NCBI GenBank assembly: GCA_945957335.1
Contig: CAMFLJ010000070.1
Coordinates: forward strand, 1 to 13,974
Direction of reading: 5' to 3'
Length of the DNA stretch: 13,974 nucleotides
Source: an uncultured Actinomycetes bacterium
Lineage (GTDB): Bacteria; Actinomycetota; Acidimicrobiia; Acidimicrobiales; Acidimicrobilacustridaceae
In this document: positions 13,629 through 13,974 of the stretch, in pieces
Numbering within the stretch: the first letter of the stretch is position 1
How the letters are laid out: each line of letters opens with the position of its first letter
Position numbers and translations under genes: made by a program
Notes under the pieces: generated by a model
Seen by the model: only the letters and a program-made list of their open reading frames with translations
Database searches by the model: none
What the model was told of the DNA's origin: nothing

Positions 13629-13974
13629 TGGCCTACGACTCGATCCCCGGGCTCGTCGTCTCCCACGACCAGCAGGTCCTGCGCCTCACCATCGACCTCG
13701 CCGAGCGCCGCAACGCGCTCAACGACGACGTCGTCGCCGCCATGATCGAGCACGTCGACGCGGCGAACCGCGACGAGGACGTGCGGGTCATCGTGCTCGG
13801 CTCCACCGGCACCGACTTCTGCTCGGGCTTCGACATCGTCGCCCGCAACGCCGGCGGCGGCCCCCGCCCGCGCGTCGGCAGCATCCAGCGCCGGCTGCCG
13901 TCGCAGGCCAACCGCCTCATCCCGCTGCTGCTGCGGGTGCAGGTGCCGGTGGTGAGCGTCGTGCGGGGCTGGGC
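13628..13974 (+). CDS. Enoyl-CoA hydratase/isomerase family protein, N-terminal part (cut by right edge)
   Basis: The frame is open from the ATG at 13628 to the window end (115 codons plus two bases). It encodes MAYDSIPGLVVSHDQQVLRL, then IDLAERRNALNDDVVAAMIEHV, IVLGSTGTDFCSGFDIVARN and VPVVSVVRGWA. These are the first strand, the NAL motif and the F-C-S-G-F-D oxyanion-hole segment of crotonase-fold proteins. Catalytic positions lie beyond the edge, so hydratase versus isomerase cannot be judged. The start overlaps the amidohydrolase stop by one base, showing translational coupling. It is the third crotonase in this region. Confidence 0.87.
   Translation, partial: MAYDSIPGLVVSHDQQVLRLTIDLAERRNALNDDVVAAMIEHVDAANRDEDVRVIVLGSTGTDFCSGFDIVARNAGGGPRPRVGSIQRRLPSQANRLIPLLLRVQVPVVSVVRGW

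Overview
The window is very GC-rich DNA (well over 65% G+C by eye) with dense gene packing and frequent GTG/TTG starts. It encodes a CarD closely resembling the mycobacterial protein and an expanded set of acyl-CoA enzymes. Together these point to a chromosomal segment of a high-GC actinobacterium. A lineage such as Acidimicrobiia, or a mycobacteria-like relative, is an inference; no rRNA or other phylogenetic marker is present.

Left part (1-4795), envelope maintenance and transcription. A gene fragment runs leftward off the edge (1-92). Diverging from it is a lemA-htpX pair (297-1946), a widespread combination of a membrane-anchored helical protein and an M48 membrane metalloprotease. Facing it tail to tail with a 14-base gap is a large SPFH/flotillin-like membrane scaffold protein (4012-1961). 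Next is carD (4289-4795), encoding an RNA polymerase-binding global regulator.

Right part (4841-13974), a catabolic region for CoA-activated substrates. It has three transcription blocks. (i) Rightward: an acyl-CoA synthetase (4841-6343), then an amidohydrolase_2-family metal enzyme (6449-7732) whose stop overlaps the start of a short-chain dehydrogenase (7732-8505). (ii) Leftward, read from 12188 to 8616: an enoyl-CoA hydratase/isomerase, a second crotonase lacking both classical catalytic glutamates, and a two-domain fused acyl-CoA dehydrogenase of the FadE34 type. These are overlapping or only 4 bases apart, so almost certainly one operon. (iii) Rightward: a second, paralogous amidohydrolase (12384-13628) whose stop overlaps the start of a third crotonase gene cut by the right edge.

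Read together, the genes can activate an acid to its CoA ester (synthetase), introduce a double bond (dehydrogenase), hydrate or isomerise it (crotonases), oxidise the hydroxyl (short-chain dehydrogenase) and carry out an additional metal-dependent C-C or hydrolytic step (amidohydrolases). The fused dehydrogenase suggests a bulky substrate such as a steroid or terpenoid side chain. The substrate cannot be read from the sequence.

The most striking non-coding signal is a 12-base AT-rich word, CGGATATCGTAT. It lies in opposite orientations immediately upstream of the two amidohydrolase genes, in each case overlapping a plausible -10 element, and looks like a shared operator. A second unusual spot is the convergent gap at 8506-8628. 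It holds alternative hairpins built from three copies of one arm, followed by a 22-base G-rich tandem repeat that contains the dehydrogenase stop codon and has strong G-quadruplex potential.
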